Positions 63,934 to 64,000 of a DNA stretch of 64,000 nt are shown here, in pieces. The position numbers and the translations under genes are program-made. The first letter of the stretch is position 1. The number at the start of each line of letters is the position of its first letter. This DNA is from Agrococcus sp. ProA11 (GTDB lineage: Bacteria; Actinomycetota; Actinomycetes; Actinomycetales; Microbacteriaceae): contig NZ_CP156989.1 in NCBI RefSeq assembly GCF_039880525.1, positions 310,001-374,000 on the forward strand, given 5' to 3'. A model generated the notes under the pieces. That model saw only the letters and a program-made list of their open reading frames with translations, was not told the DNA's origin and ran no database searches.

Positions 63934-64000
63934 ACGAACCTCCTTGATCGTTGGGAGCGATTGCTCCGCGATCCAACCTAGGAGGGCAGCCTGGGAACCG

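Overview
The window is high-GC (about 70 percent or more by eye) actinobacterial chromosome. DUF3073, DUF2510, DUF3817, DUF4190, a sterol-carrier protein beside purD, tandem crcB genes and purS-purQ-purL all fit the family Microbacteriaceae; an Agrococcus-like genus is my inference. Genes are tightly packed, many starts are GTG, and many promoters have a TANNNT box exactly six bases before the start codon, which implies leaderless mRNAs. I see no rRNA, tRNA, CRISPR array, insertion sequence or prophage.

Layout. 1-1660 is the N-terminal part of an Lhr-type helicase cut by the left edge, followed by a GT1 glycosyltransferase. 3093-6117 is a compact operon for an acyl-CoA-dehydrogenase-like protein, a PIG-L deacetylase fused to a NodS-like methyltransferase, and a GT2 glycosyltransferase. 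6186-12940 holds argG, three SRPBCC-domain genes in a row, mntH and purA. 13101-17857 holds a VOC protein, gdhA, a mycothiol-type DinB protein, chorismate mutase and small membrane or SRPBCC proteins. 17997-30202 is rich in purine genes (purL, purQ, purS, purC, purD, purF), with a zinc metallopeptidase, unknown membrane proteins and a 0.5 kb non-coding block of tandem repeats (26660-27173).

31203-38772 is the most striking locus: a LysR regulator diverges from a complete peptide-type ABC importer (binding protein, two permeases, two ATPases) whose last gene is a close homologue of NylB, the nylon-oligomer hydrolase. It looks like a take-up-and-hydrolyse system for short linear amides. 38889-41119 is kbl-tdh (threonine to glycine), followed by purM, two DUF4190 proteins, sdaA (serine deaminase), DUF3073 and two crcB genes.

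46267-47007 is a MerR regulator with a TipAS drug-binding domain, a classic 19-bp-spacer promoter and an apparent internal start. An RND-type exporter (47080-50310) follows after a terminator-like hairpin. 51799-54054 is a DEAD-box RNA helicase with a very long Arg/Asp-rich repeat tail and a structured leader. 55087-60068 is a second peptide/nickel-type ABC importer with a double ATPase. recQ, an S4-domain protein, a CitE-like lyase and a CsbD stress protein close the window.

One gene is broken: the short-chain dehydrogenase at 30339-31198 has a one-base frameshift. Two different dispersed palindromic repeat families and two tandem duplications across stop codons (gdhA, kbl) mark the intergenic DNA.
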